A stretch of DNA of 64,000 nucleotides from Dallia pectoralis (lineage: Eukaryota; Chordata; Actinopteri; Esociformes; Umbridae): contig CM055740.1 in NCBI GenBank assembly GCA_029465975.1, forward strand, positions 4,929,817 to 4,993,816. The letters run 5' to 3'. Shown one piece after another: positions 34,311 to 45,924 of this stretch (its first letter is position 1; the number at the start of each line of letters is the position of its first letter). A model generated the notes under the pieces. The model was given only the letters and a program-made list of their open reading frames with translations. It did not search any database and had not been told where the DNA came from. The position numbers were made by a program, and so were the translations under genes.

Positions 34311-35041
34311 GTTGTGGTGGTGCTAGTATAGTACCGGTGGTGGTGGTGCTAGTATAGTACCAGACTGGGTGTGCTAGTATAGTACCAGTGGAGGTGGGGC
34401 TAGTATAGTACCAATGGTGGTGGTGCTAGTATAGTACCAGTGGGGGTGGGGCTAGTATAGTACCAGTGGGGGTGGAGGTGGGGCTAGTATAGTACCAGTG
34501 GGGGTGGTGCTAGCAGAGTACCAGTGGAGGTGGTGCTAGTATAGTACCAGTGGAGGTGGTGCTAGTATAGTACCAGTGGGGGTGGTGCTAGTATAGTACC
34601 AGTGGGGGTGGTGCTAGCAGAGTACCAGTGGAGGTGGTGCTAGTATAGTACCAGTGGGGGTGGTGCTAGTATAGTACCAGTGGGGGTGGTGCTAGTATAG
34701 TACCAGTGGGGGTGGTGCTAGTATAGTACCAGTGTTGGTGGTGCTAGTATAGTACCAGTGTTGGTGGTGCTAGTATAGTACCAGTGGGGGTGGTGCAAGT
34801 ATAGTACCAGTGGGGGTGGGGGTGGTGCTAGTATAGTACCAGTGGTGGTGGGGGTGGTGCTAGTATAGTACCAGTGGGGGTGGTGGTGGGGGTGGTGCTA
34901 GTATAGTACCAGTGTGGGGGTGGTGGTGCTAGTATAGTACCAGTGGGGGTGGTGCTAGTATAGTACCAGTGGGGGTGGTGCTAGTATAGTACCAGTGGGG
35001 GTGGTGCTAGTATAGTACCAGTGGGGGTGGTGCTAGTATAG
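34311..35041 (+). repeat. 26-bp G-rich minisatellite
   Basis: About 27 units of GTGCTAGTATAGTACCAGTG plus GGGGTG. The G-run segment expands (GGGGGTGGTGGTGGGGGTGG at 34874-34893). It abuts a Tc1 relic at 35041. Confidence 0.94.
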
Positions 35042-35500
35042 TTATCTTTACTTTGATCCTGAATCCCAATCCTTGCAGCTGAAAAACATCCCCACAACAT
35101 TATGCTGCCACCACCACCTTGGGATAGTATGGGCCAGGTGATGAACAGTGCTTGGTTTCTTACAAACATGACACTTGGCATTCAGGCCAAACAGTTCACT
35201 CTTGGTACCTTCAGACCAAAACATTTTGCATGTTCTGAAAACTCAAATTAGGCCGTCATGTTGCCTTTCACCTGACCAATCTAGCATCAAGACGTGATAA
35301 TTGAACAAATGATTTAATTATTCATTATTATTTTAAATTGCCACAAAAGATTTGCTTGGTCATTATGTGTATGTCTTGTGTGTAAATGGATGTGGAACCA
35401 GATCTATTAAATCCATTTAGGAAAAAGTCTGTAACATAACACAATGTGGAGTATTGTAAGTGGTCGGGATACCTTGCGAATGCACTGACCGTTAATAGCT
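35042..35500 (-). mobile_element. degraded Tc1/mariner transposon, 3' part
   Basis: The - strand encodes GGGSIMLWGCFSA, a Tc1 transposase catalytic-core signature (+ strand around 35055-35130). It is followed on the + strand by TTGGCATTCAGGCCAAACAG and then by the Tc1-like terminus (TGTGGAGTATTGTAAGTGG … GAATGCACTG). The reading frame is broken and the left part is replaced by the G-rich array. Inactive relic. Confidence 0.82.
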
Positions 35501-37566
35501 CTGATCATTTGACGACAATTGTGCCCATCCAGCCCAAAACAGTTCTAAGTATCACTCAGATGTGGTCGGTGTAACTGCACTCACAATTAACGGGTGTTAT
35601 CATGGCCAGAGTAGTGTTTTATTGACCGTTTTACATCTGATAGAGCGCCAGTGAAAGTCTCCTGCTTGACATTTTGCTACAGACTCCTGGATGATAAAGC
35701 CGTTGAACCGAAACCTTTTATGAAATACATTTTCGCTCACTTGATGTTTTATTGGACTGCGCGAAGGAAAGCCCAGGGAGCGTCTCACACTGCTCACACA
35801 CACAGCAACCGGCGGTACCGTGCACTGCGTTGTGAACAGAGTCCCATCGGCGCTGATGAAAAGCAGGGCACTACACTGGGAATAGTGTGCCATTTGGGAT
35901 GCGGCCATGACTGTATAGAGCTGAGAAAATATCATTACGGAGTGAAGAGCTCTTTAACTCTGGGGGATAAATTGGACCTTTCCATTTGTCCAGTCACAAT
36001 TCAGCTGTTTGGCCTCGTGCCAAAGTGCACATGTAAGAAAGACACGTTCTGGATGAAACTGACACGTCTCAAGCTCAACCGCAGAGACAGATTTCACTGT
36101 GAATTCCCGATGATGGGCTTTCGGAGAGGTTTTATTCCCTTCAGAGAATAATATTGTGTGTGTGTGTCTATACACGTTGTGTGTGTGTGTGTGTGTGTGT
36201 GCTGTGTGGTTGTGTCTGTTCACAGGTAAGTGTTAATACAGAGGCTGACAGTGATAACAAGCCCATTGTTGATGTGTCGTCGGTCAGGATGTGAATCGGA
36301 AGGAAAGTGAGGACCAATGAGCACTACACAGAATCTGTTGAGGGGAACAGAATAAGGCCACCGTGGTTGGATCTGCCAGGGAGCACAGCTCCAGGAATTA
36401 AATATCTGTTAAAAACAAACTAAAACATCCCAACATCTCTAAATGTTTAAACCACTAACTAACCTAAATGAACTGCCTGTTTTTTCTTTTTCGATTTACT
36501 AGCTTCTTTTGAGCTATTTTTTACTACTTCGGTGCAGTGGTCATTACAGACGAAGTGACTCAGGATCCACCTTCATCTGTTCTGCAGTCTGCCGCGGTCC
36601 GTCATATAGATTTCCTCCTAATATTGTCCAATCTGTGTCTATTCACTGGCCTGGGCAATTGTTTGCTTTCAAGACCAGGTCGTTTGGTATTGATCCTCAG
36701 TTTGTCTCTGTCGGCGGGCCACTCGTTTCAGTCATTTGTGTAATACCAGCGTACCGCGCCTGAATCGGTAAATTACCTAAAACTGAATTAATTATGTGTG
36801 TCGGCGCTGTTCCGCTAAGCCTGTGGGACCGTGTCTTATACACCGATGTAACTCCAGTCAACGCTGTCAGCTGGCAACAACAGGTATCCGCCATTTCACT
36901 TGACAACGAATCAATGCTTATTGTCACAGCGGAAAGCTCTGAGAAGTCTATATCGGCTTATGCATGTGCTTTAGGGAGGATGGCCCCCAATCCACTGCTG
37001 TTCTCCATGGGAGAAGAGTCAGACCATCCTGGAAATAGAGTAGACATAAGTGCTTCAGTCTGGATAAGGAGGTTTTTGACACCCAGTTTCTGTATCGACA
37101 ATGTATGTGTTGACTCCATTTTAATTATATATATATATAATTAATTCTATATCGGATTATTTTTCTGCTGACAAGTTTGTACCATTGGGTCTGAGAGGAG
37201 AGGGTATAGTTCCAGAGAGCAGTTTGCGGATCGGGAAAATAGCGAACTTGCAGTTAGTGAGCGGTATTTTGTGGACATGGAAGGTAGTGACGACCCGGCT
37301 TGGCGAATGGGAACATAATCTCTCTATTCCCTCTGAATGTCATTATCATTGTCACGTCCCCTGGAGACTAACGCGTTGCCATTGTCATTTGAGGAGATGT
37401 AATGAAACGCACACTATTTACCTAACGAAATAAATAGCCTGTTTCTTCTCCTGAGGACACGTCACAGGCCCTCGTGTTCCGAATGTCTGATGGTTTACTG
37501 TAGTTTGAGTCCTCACAAGTGCACCAACACACACACAGTGTGGATGTGACATGATTGTGTGTGTGT

Positions 37567-37597
<31 letters not shown>

Positions 37598-39093
37598 ATC
37601 CTCCCTCCACTCGCGGCACAATGATCAATAGCAGCCAGGAGAAGAACTATCTGCTTGTCACTCTCGGCCCTGTTGACAACAGTATGCTACCATTACCAAG
37701 GTTAAATAAGCAATCAAATAAATCAAAACCTGTCTATCTGCCCAGAGACGGACGGAAAGAAAAGCTCTCCCTATTTACAGACCTGTCATTTTTCCACCCC
37801 GCCCCCTTTGTATCTTCACACAAACAATTTCTTATCTGACGTTCAGAATAAATACATTCTGTGGTGGGCTGGTGGGCTCCGGGCGGGTGGGGAATGATTA
37901 GGTTGATAGAGGGATACAGGCAGATTGGACGGATACGGGAGAAGAGGTGGAGCTCTGACACAACGCATTAATCAGACACAGAGGTGGCGCACACACACAC
38001 ACACACACACACACGGGTGGCTCTGTCGTTGACATGAAGACGTTGTGAGGTACTGTCATCGCCAGTGGCTCTGAGTGCCTCCGGCAACAGAAACATATCA
38101 AATCAATGGGTTTAGGTTGGTTGGATGGACAGGAAGTGGCGAGTCTTCATAGGAGAAGTATTCACGTTTCATATAGTTTCTGTTACTGTCTGTTTTAGTT
38201 TTACGCATAAAAAACTTGATTGTTTTTACTTTACTAGGCCTATTATTAACCACTGTTAGTACTCTTTCTAGACAGGCCATTGGTTTGAGACATTACAAAG
38301 GGCCAGTAAGGCAGCTACGTTTACCACCTGCTTGGCTCACACTATCCTTCACATTTGTGTTGGTGCATTCCTCCTATTTATATTTCTGATAAATACTTAG
38401 TCATAAATAAATAGTCAGCATATGTAACTAGTAGTTGTAGAATTCAGGTGTAGACGGGGTGGAACAACTTTAATGAACAAAGACTAAGCAACACGTCTTC
38501 AACGCAACACTTGTAGAGCGAGACACAGGTGTACACAATAAACACCAGGGAAAGAACCCGAACAAAGAAAACAGAACAACTAGAACCACAAGACACAGAA
38601 CATTTAAAAGCAACAGCTGGCACGGCACAAGCTGTTACAGCAAAGTATTTAACTGTGCTTTAATACATTTCTAAATCTGAGTTTGTTTTATTTGGTGGCC
38701 TGGAAGTGAGCCTTTCTATTACACAGCGCTGAACTTTGTCCTGTGTGACAAACGCCCTTGACTTTAAGTCCTCCCAACTGTCAGACAATCAGAAGTGGTC
38801 TCCAGATCCCGGCAGGCACCGCTAGCCCCCCTGACCTCCCGTCCCCCCCGGTACTCATTAATCCAGTTGTTGGTGAATTAGCGGTTCATCGTGAGGTCAT
38901 CCGTCAGTCGTGCGTCAGACCATTCTCCTCCTTTACGACCTGCTCCCTCTCTCTCCGTCTTCTCTCGGCTGTCTGGGAAATTAAAAAAGGGGATTCAATG
39001 TAATGCGTTTGTGTGATATTATTGTTCTTTATAATTGCACAGTCGGGTCCCGGCATCTGCGCACGCACCCTACGTGACACAAACACCTCCCCA
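35501..39093. other. mostly unique intronic sequence
   Basis: Holds a copy of the GGGAATAGTGTGCCATTTGG motif near 35878-35903 and GT/CA tracts at 36150-36200, 37555-37597 and 37991-38015. A 166-codon open frame at 35651-36151 spans the repeat motif and shows no domain, so I leave it out as a gene. Confidence 0.4.
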
Positions 39094-39609
39094 ATGCCGC
39101 CCTACTCCTGTACCGCCCTACTCCTGTGCCGCCCTACTCCTGTACTGCCCTACTCCTGTGCCGCCCTACTCCTGTACCGCCCTACTCCTGTGCCGCCCTA
39201 CTCCTGTACCGCCCTACTCCTGTACCGCCCTACTCCTGTGCCGCCCTACTCCTGTACCGCCCTACTCCTGTACCGCCCTACTCCTGTGCCGCCCTACTCC
39301 TGTACCGCCCTACTCCTGTACCGCCCTACTCCTGTGCCGCCCTACTCCTGTACCGCCCTACTCCTGTGCCGCCCTACTCCTGTACCGCCCTACTCCTGTG
39401 CCGCCCTACTCCTGTGCCGCCCTACTCCTGTGCCGCCCTACTCCTGTACCGCCCTACTCCTGTGCCGCCCTACTCCTGTGCCGCCCTACTCCTGTGCCGC
39501 CCTACTCCTGTACTGCCCTACTCCTGTGCTGCCCTACTCCTGTGCCGCCCTACTCCTGTGCCGCCCTACTCCTGTGCCGCCCTACTCCTGTGCCGCCCTA
39601 CTCCTGTAG
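39094..39609 (+). repeat. 15-bp minisatellite (CCCTACTCCTGTRCC)
   Basis: About 34 units alternating GTGCCG, GTACCG and a few GTACTG/GTGCTG. The period divides by three and all + frames are open, so three repetitive pseudo-proteins of 170-200 residues appear. There is no sign of genuine coding. Confidence 0.95.
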
Positions 39610-39733
39610 ATGTCTGGATGGACAGAGGCTGGGATGACACATGTGGATAAGGCCTCACGTGGCACTGCCTTAATGCCTAATTGAGATGGAGGTCATTTTA
39701 ATGTGGGCCACTGGATGATAGTGATCTGTGGAT

Positions 39734-39860
39734 AGAGAGAGCGAGAGAGAGAGAGAGAGAGAGAGATCGCAATAGGGAGTAAAGAGGCGAGGGAGGGATA
39801 GTGTGAGAGCAGAGGGAGTAGAGAGGAGAGCGAGAGGAGGTAAAGAGACAGGGCGAGGAG
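39734..39860 (+). repeat. GA-rich simple repeat
   Basis: GAGAGAGAGAGAG tract grading into GAGGGAGGGA purine-rich DNA. Confidence 0.8.
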
Positions 39861-40167
39861 AGAGCGAGAGGAATGGTGGGAGGAAACGGCACAGCGCTAA
39901 TAAGGGTTCCATTTCTGAAGTTTTCAGTAAAAGCCCAAACAGTATTTGTTCTTCATGTGATGTTCCGTTGCTGAGTCAGGGACCATTCTCCTCTCTGTGT
40001 TAATGGGGGAATGGAGGTAATTGCGAGCCCTAATGGAGGTTCAGTCTCCTGCTAGCTAGTTATTGGCCCAGCACACTTAGTGGACCTGAATGAAAGGAAT
40101 TGAGTGTGTACTTAGCTCTATGGTCATTATTAGTTACAGAAGATGCATAGAGAATCACAACCACTCT
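39861..40167. other. unique sequence between repeats
   Basis: Non-repetitive, with short AT-rich cores (GTAATTGCGAGCCCTAATGG) resembling conserved non-coding DNA. No gene. Confidence 0.3.
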
Positions 40168-41685
40168 CAACTTCAGAGACGTAGCTCCTGTATGTGTGCA
40201 CGTGTGGATGGAGCTCCCGTATGTGTGCACGTGTGGATGGAGCTCCTGTATGTGTGCACGTGTGGATGGAGCTCCCGTATGTGTGCACGTGTGGATGGAG
40301 CTCCTGTATGTGTGCACGTGTAGATGGAGCTCCTGTATGTGTGCACGTGTGGATGGAGCTCCCGTATGTGTGCACGTGTGGATGGAGCTCCTGTATGTGT
40401 GCACGTGTGGATGGAGCTCCTGTATGTGTGCACGTGTAGATGGAGCTCCTGTATGTGTGCACGTGTAGATGAGGCTCCTGTAAGTGTGCACGTGTGGATG
40501 GAGCTCCTGTAAGTGTGCACGTGTAGATGGAGCTCCTGTATGTGTGCACGTGTGGATGGAGCTCCTGTAAGTGTGCACGTGTGGATGGAGCTCCTGTATG
40601 TGTGCACGTGTAGATGGAGCTCCTGTATGTGTGCACGTGTAGATGGAGCTCCTGTATGTGTGCACGTGTAGATGGAGCTCCTGTATGTGTGCACGTGTAG
40701 ATGAGGCTCCTGTATGTGTGCACGTGTGGATGGAGCTCCTGTAAGTGTGCACGTGTGGATGGAGCTCCTGTAAGTGTGCACGTGTGGATGGAGCTCCTGT
40801 AAGTGTGCACGTGTGGATGGAGCTCCTGTATGTGTGCACGTGTGGATGGAGCTCCTGTAAGTGTGCACGTGTGGATGGAGCTCCTGTAAGTGTGCACGTG
40901 TGGATGGAGCTCCCGTATGTGTGCACGTGTGGATGGAGCTCCCGTATGTGTGCACGTGTGGATGGAGCTCCCGTATGTGTGCACGTGTGGATGGAGCTCC
41001 CGTATGTGTGCACGTGTGGATGGAGCTCCCGTATGTGTGCACGTGTAGATGGAGCTCCCGTATGTGTGCACGTGTAGACGGAGCTCCCGTATGTGTGCAC
41101 GTGTAGACGGAGCTCCCGTATGTGTGCACGTGTAGACGGAGCTCCCGTATGTGTGCACGTGTAGACGGAGCTCCCGTATGTGTGCACGTGTAGACGGAGC
41201 TCCCGTATGTGTGCACGTGTAGACGGAGCTCCCGTATGTGTGCACGTGTAGACGGAGCTCCCGTATGTGTGCACGTGTAGACGGAGCTCCCGTATGTGTG
41301 CACGTGTAGACGTAGCTCCCGTATGTGTGCACGTGTAGACGTAGCTCCCGTATGTGTGCACGTGTGGACGGAGCTCACGTATGTGTGCACGTGTAGACGG
41401 AGCTCCGGTAAGTGTGCACGTCTGGACGGATCTCCCGTATGTGTGCACGTGTGGACGGATCTCCCGTATGTGTGCACGTGTGGACGGATCTCCCGTATGT
41501 GTGCACGTGTGAACGGATCTCCCGTATGTGTGCACGTGTAGACGGAGCTCCCGTAAGTGTGCACGTGTGGATGTATCTCCCGTAAGTGTGCACGTGTAGA
41601 TGTATCTCCCGTATGTGTGCACGTGTGGATGGAGCTCCCGTATGTGTGCACGTGTAGATGGAGCTCCCGTATGTGTGCATGTGTG
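40168..41685 (+). repeat. 29-bp minisatellite with a CACGTG in every unit
   Basis: About 52 units of GTATGTGTGCACGTGTGGAT plus GGAGCTCCC/T. Variant bases at GGAT/AGAT/AGAC/GGAC and CCCGTA/CCTGTA/CCTGTAA occur in runs, so neighbouring units are more alike. The 29-bp period is coprime to three and contains no stop on the - strand, producing a false frame of 520 codons. Every unit carries GTGCACGTGT. Confidence 0.96.
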
Positions 41686-41728
41686 TAGTAGTTTTACCTC
41701 ATTATAACTTTACTTAGACAGTCTATAG

Positions 41729-41796
41729 GCCTGGCACTCACCTGGCACTCACCTGGCACTCACCTGGCACTCACCTGGCACTCACCTGGCACTCAT
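41729..41796 (+). repeat. 11-bp repeat (CACCTGGCACT), six units
   Basis: Perfect short tandem repeat immediately after the 29-bp array region. Confidence 0.93.
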
Positions 41797-43185
41797 AACG
41801 GTCTAGTTGGTACAGTTACCAGGCTCATATACACTAGATGCAATAGCATGGGGAAAAAGCTAGTCATTGACCGGTCCAAACAGATTTCGTTCACTTTGAC
41901 GTCAAGGTGAAACAACCTTAATTAACGATAAAACCAAGGATTAGTTTCAGCTTGAGCCTCAGATCTCAAACGGCACCTTGAATTTTTTTGCACATCAAAG
42001 CAACGCACGTCTTTGATGCACTGAAATTAAGGGAATTGGCCGAGCATAAAGAGAAAAGTTTGCTTGCACATGCGTACTTTCTCCGCAGTGGGGTCTTACA
42101 CACACGACTACAGACAAAAATATGATGCCCCCTCGTAAAAAAACAGCCCTCAATATCGATATATACGTTCTGAGTGAAATATTTGTTATTATATAACTTC
42201 CCCACCCGTTCCCCGGGGCGCGGATAGCCTTCTCACAACAGCATGGCCAATTATCCCAAACCTTAGATGACCCTATGTGCTACAAATACATTTGGAAAAG
42301 CTGATTGAAATCCCAAATCTATGATAATTTTCGGGACAGATTTTCAGCTAATCTTTCTCGCTCTGTTTTAGCATCGTAACTGAATCGGTTCATCAGGCGT
42401 GCTGCGTCCCAGGTCGTCAGGTTGAGCCAGAGAGAAGCTTTGGGCCTGTGCTTTGACGTGACTAGACGCTAGAGTCTTTTAATAAACGGAAAACCGATGA
42501 GGTCGTTCAAGTGCAGGTAGGCGTCTAGTCAGTTGTTAAGGCCGCTTACCAGCCTGTCAATAGCAACAATTAAAGTATCCACTTTAAACCTGTCACTTCC
42601 ATTGAGTGTTCGGTATCCACGCCGCTTTACTCTCATCCTTTTTGCTTTTCCTTGTCCTTTGACGATCATGTTTATTGGACTGGCACACATCTGGCACACG
42701 CAAAGTTTCCTTCTCAAATCTTTCAAAAAGACCCCACCGAATGATTCAAGTGGAAGGGATTGCCGTCGTAAGGACCATATCGCTCTACTGTATTAGCAAA
42801 CCTGTGGCAGAAACCTGGAAGGTATAATGTCCTATAACTGAGCCATAAAGGCAATTTCTTTCAAGTGCAACAACAAGTCCAAAACACCCTTTGACCCAAC
42901 TAAATAGAAATGTAGGGGATAAACGGGTTTCTCACGTTAGGGTCCGTTTTACTTTGCAAGCATGTTGCATTGTCATACGACTGGTCTCTACAGTTTGACA
43001 GGGCCAAGCTTTGTTCATTCATCATTGCAATGACGCCGTTAGCGTCACGACCTTCCTGCCCAAAGCTGAACATACATGTTAGCTGGTCTATGCGCGTTCG
43101 ATCTGGGGTTGAATTCCAAACACTTGTCGCAGATACCTTCTGTAACAAAGCGTGAGTTTTTCCGTTATTGGCCCCTCTCTGGTTT
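41797..43185. other. unique sequence, no gene seen
   Basis: AT-rich unique DNA with chance frames only. Confidence 0.4.
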
Positions 43186-43392
43186 TGGGCCCCTGGGCAC
43201 ATGTCCTGTAGGCCTGTGGGGTTGTCTGTCTCTCTGGTATGGGCCCCTAGGCACATGTCCTGTAGGCCTGTGGGGTTGTCTGTCTCTCTGGTTTTGGGCC
43301 CCTGGGCACATGTCCTGTAGGCCTGTGGGGTAATCTGTCTCTCTGGTTTGGGCCACTGGGCACATGTCCTGTAGGCCTGTGGGGTAATCTGA
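43186..43392 (+). repeat. ~54-bp minisatellite, four units
   Basis: Units contain GGGCACATGTCCTGTAGGCC, TGTGGGGTTGTCTGTCTCTC and TGGTTTTGGGCCCC, with small substitutions. Confidence 0.9.
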
Positions 43393-44347
43393 CGGATGCG
43401 TCTGATGGATGCTCGGGCCAGACAATCATTCTCCTGCCACGTCCCCTGGAATCAATGGACAGATCGGGCTGAATGGTTGCACCGTCCTTCTCCAAGCGCC
43501 ATTCTCTTTGTCCTCCGTTTTGGAAAATTGGAGTGACCGTCAAGACAGAAAGGTTTCATGGGTCTGACAGGGTACTCTGTTTCACGTTTCAGTATGTTTC
43601 AGTGTTTCCTATGTAGCAGTGCTCTGAGGACACGACAATTACGTCCCATTAATCTCTGAGACGGAGAAGTTAAATCTCACCGAATTTTGCGTTATGATTT
43701 ATATTTTGGGCCCAAAGCTGTGTGACGTGTAATTGCAATGTTTCATCAATGCAGAAAGCAAACTCAGAACCTAAAACCAACCCCTTCTGAAAAGTCACCT
43801 TTTTTGTATCGTCAGTCTTGGAAACAGGGCTCAGAACACATGAAGTTCACGTGGAGCTTTCCAAGTTTAACAGTGACCAATCCATATTTTTACTTAAGCC
43901 CTTTCAAGTTTCACTCCAAGTGTAATTGATCAAGCGGATCCAGGTTTCTGCTGTATTCTATTGGAGACCCTGATCAGTAGCTGAATCTGAACTTATAATG
44001 TTAGTCGTTGTCCAATACTCTCAATAAGTAGTGAACCCGTCCCCTGTTTTTAGAAGAATTAAGGAAGAATATATGTTGTTATGCCAGCCCTTCCTGGCAG
44101 TGTCTGTTATATATCAACTCTGTAATATATTGACTCTGTCATCCGGAGATCGATTGGCCACACACCACAAATGCCTGATTGCTATTATGAGCTGGTCAGC
44201 ATTCTGGGAAAACACCCAATCACCACCTTGCTAGTGACACTGTTTTTCCGTACTCTTCTCTTCTTCTGTGTGCTAGCTCTTCACATTGTTATGAAGCACA
44301 TTTAAATAAAGTGTTCTACCCAGTCTAGTCGTTAGAAGAACACTTTT
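43393..44347. other. unique sequence, no gene seen
   Basis: No recognised coding or mobile sequence. Confidence 0.4.
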
Positions 44348-44730
44348 AGTTCTAGACTCCACTAGACCTCTGAAGGTGTCATGGACTCCACTAGACCTCT
44401 GAAGGTTTGATGTGGTCTGGACTCCACTAGACCTCTGAAGGTTTGATGTGGTCTGGACTCCACTAGACCTCTGAAGGTTTGATGTGGTCTGGACTCCACT
44501 AGACCTCTGAAGGTTTGATGTGGTCTGGACTCCACTAGACCTCTGAAGGTTTGATGTGGTCTGGACTCCACTAGACCTCTGAAGGTTTGATGTGGTCTGG
44601 ACTCCACTAGACCTCTGAAGGTTTGATGTGGTCTGGACTCCACTAGACCTCTGAAGGTTTGATGTGGTCTGGACTCCACTAGACCTCTGAAGGTTTGATG
44701 TGGTCTGGACTCCACTAGACCTCTGAAGGT
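44348..44730 (+). repeat. 36-bp minisatellite derived from a Tc1 transposase C terminus
   Basis: Ten units of GGACTCCACTAGACCTCTGA plus AGGTTTGATGTGGTCT. Read on the - strand each unit encodes TFRGLVESRPHQ (12 codons). Fish Tc1 transposases carry FRGLVESMP near their C terminus, and the array continues directly into transposase sequence at 44731. The repeat therefore amplified part of the transposon. Confidence 0.93.
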
Positions 44731-44972
44731 GCGCTGTGGTATCTGGCACCAAGACGTTAGCTGATTCTTTTTGTCCTGTGAGTTGCTTGGTGGAGTCGTC
44801 AAGGATTTGACTTGTTGGTCCAGCACATCCCACAGATACTCGATTGGATTTTGATCTGGGGAATTTGGAGACCAAGTCAACATGTTTAACTCTTCATTGT
44901 GTTCCTTAAACATTCCTGAACGATGTTTGCTTGGTGGCAGGCCGCAGTTCTCGGCGCAGTTGTCAGTCATTT
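44731..44972 (-). mobile_element. Tc1/mariner transposase fragment (DDE C-terminal part)
   Basis: The - strand reads MLTWSPNSPDQNPIEYLWDV, matching the Tc1 W-P-x-x-S-P-D-x-N-P-I-E-x-L-W-D block with the last catalytic acid region. QLTSWCQIPQ then leads into the amplified FRGLVES repeat. Upstream, KHRSGMFKEHNEEL is also transposase-like. The N-terminal half and inverted repeats were not found here, so this is a truncated inactive copy. Confidence 0.88.
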
Positions 44973-45069
44973 TTTAGATGACGTAAACGTACTGGTTTGT
45001 AAAAAAACGCAATGCTATTGTGGCCTTGGGGAAACAATTATTTGACTAATTCTAACAATGCCATGATTT

Positions 45070-45200
45070 GTATACATGTACAGTGGTCTCCATCAGTATT
45101 AAATAAAAGAAGTTGGGAACCACCAGGAACCTGGAACTTCCTGGAACTGGTGGTCCAGCAAAGGCAGTTCAAAGCTGCGATTGCTGCCGAATACTTTTCT
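45070..45200 (+). mobile_element. possible Tc1-like N-terminal fragment
   Basis: TACAGTGGTCTCCATCAG followed by AGAAGTTGGGAACCACCAGG and CTTCCTGGAACTGGTGGTCC resembles the helix-turn-helix linker coding region of Tc1 transposases (K-K-F-G-T-T-R-T-L-P-R-A-G-R), frameshifted. Opposite orientation to the neighbouring fragment, so probably a separate insertion or an internally rearranged copy. Confidence 0.5.
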
Positions 45201-45507
45201 ACAAAGCAAAAGAGAGACGGAGAGAGACAAGGTGAGAGGGAGTGAGAACCAACGTTGTTTTGGAATCACATGTGTGCTGTTGACCCAGCTGGACCTGCAT
45301 TGGCTTGTGCTCATGTTGAACTCAGGGTTCAGAGTTTTCCACTTACTCGTGTGGTTAAAGGAAACGTATAATTACATGCCATGGCCTTTCCTCAGCCCAA
45401 GTGGAGATTCAATATATCCATTTATTCAATATGCATCGAGACCAAAGCAACAACATTAGATTTTCCTGTGTTATTATGATGTAGACAGACAAGCACTTAC
45501 ACACAAT

Positions 45508-45555
45508 CACCCCACACACACACACACACCCAACACACACACACACACACACACA
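45508..45555 (+). repeat. interrupted CA microsatellite
   Basis: CA runs split by CCCAACA. Confidence 0.9.
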
Positions 45556-45924
45556 ACACCCCAGTATAATGTGCACTAAATTATTAATTTCCACCATGAT
45601 TGTAGTATAAGGTTTCCGCGGTCCAATTGGCTGGCATCTGTTTGATTGCACACCCCTATGTTCTCTGAGTGTGTGGGTGTGCTGGATCAGAGGCTATGTG
45701 ATCATTAGTTGGGGATTTGATTGTGCTGGAGTTTCATGGTGGGGTACCTATTCAGGGTGGGGCTCTGTGATATCTGTTTGGCAGGTATATGTGCATGTGC
45801 CTGTGTGTGTGTGTGTTTGTGTTTTTTTGTGTGTTAGCGGTCTGTGGGTGATGTGGGAGGCTGGGTTGAGAAGGTCAAGAGATGTGGAGTTGATTGCTTT
45901 GGATTGGTTGCCATGGTGTGGCGG

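Noticed and set aside
35651..36151. 166-codon open frame on +
   Set aside because: Spans a dispersed fish repeat motif and shows no recognisable protein feature.
39013..39650. Three Pro/Leu/Tyr-rich frames near 200 codons
   Set aside because: 15-bp repeat again; no conserved domain or exon signals.
40060..41651. Minus-strand open frames of 400-520 codons with His/Thr-rich repeats
   Set aside because: They come entirely from a 29-bp tandem repeat that lacks stops; overlapping frames on both strands are equally open and there are no splice or start signals.
44273..44970. 200-codon minus-strand frames as an intact transposase gene
   Set aside because: Only the C-terminal block of a Tc1 transposase is present; the rest is the amplified 36-bp repeat, and no start or N-terminal domain is attached.
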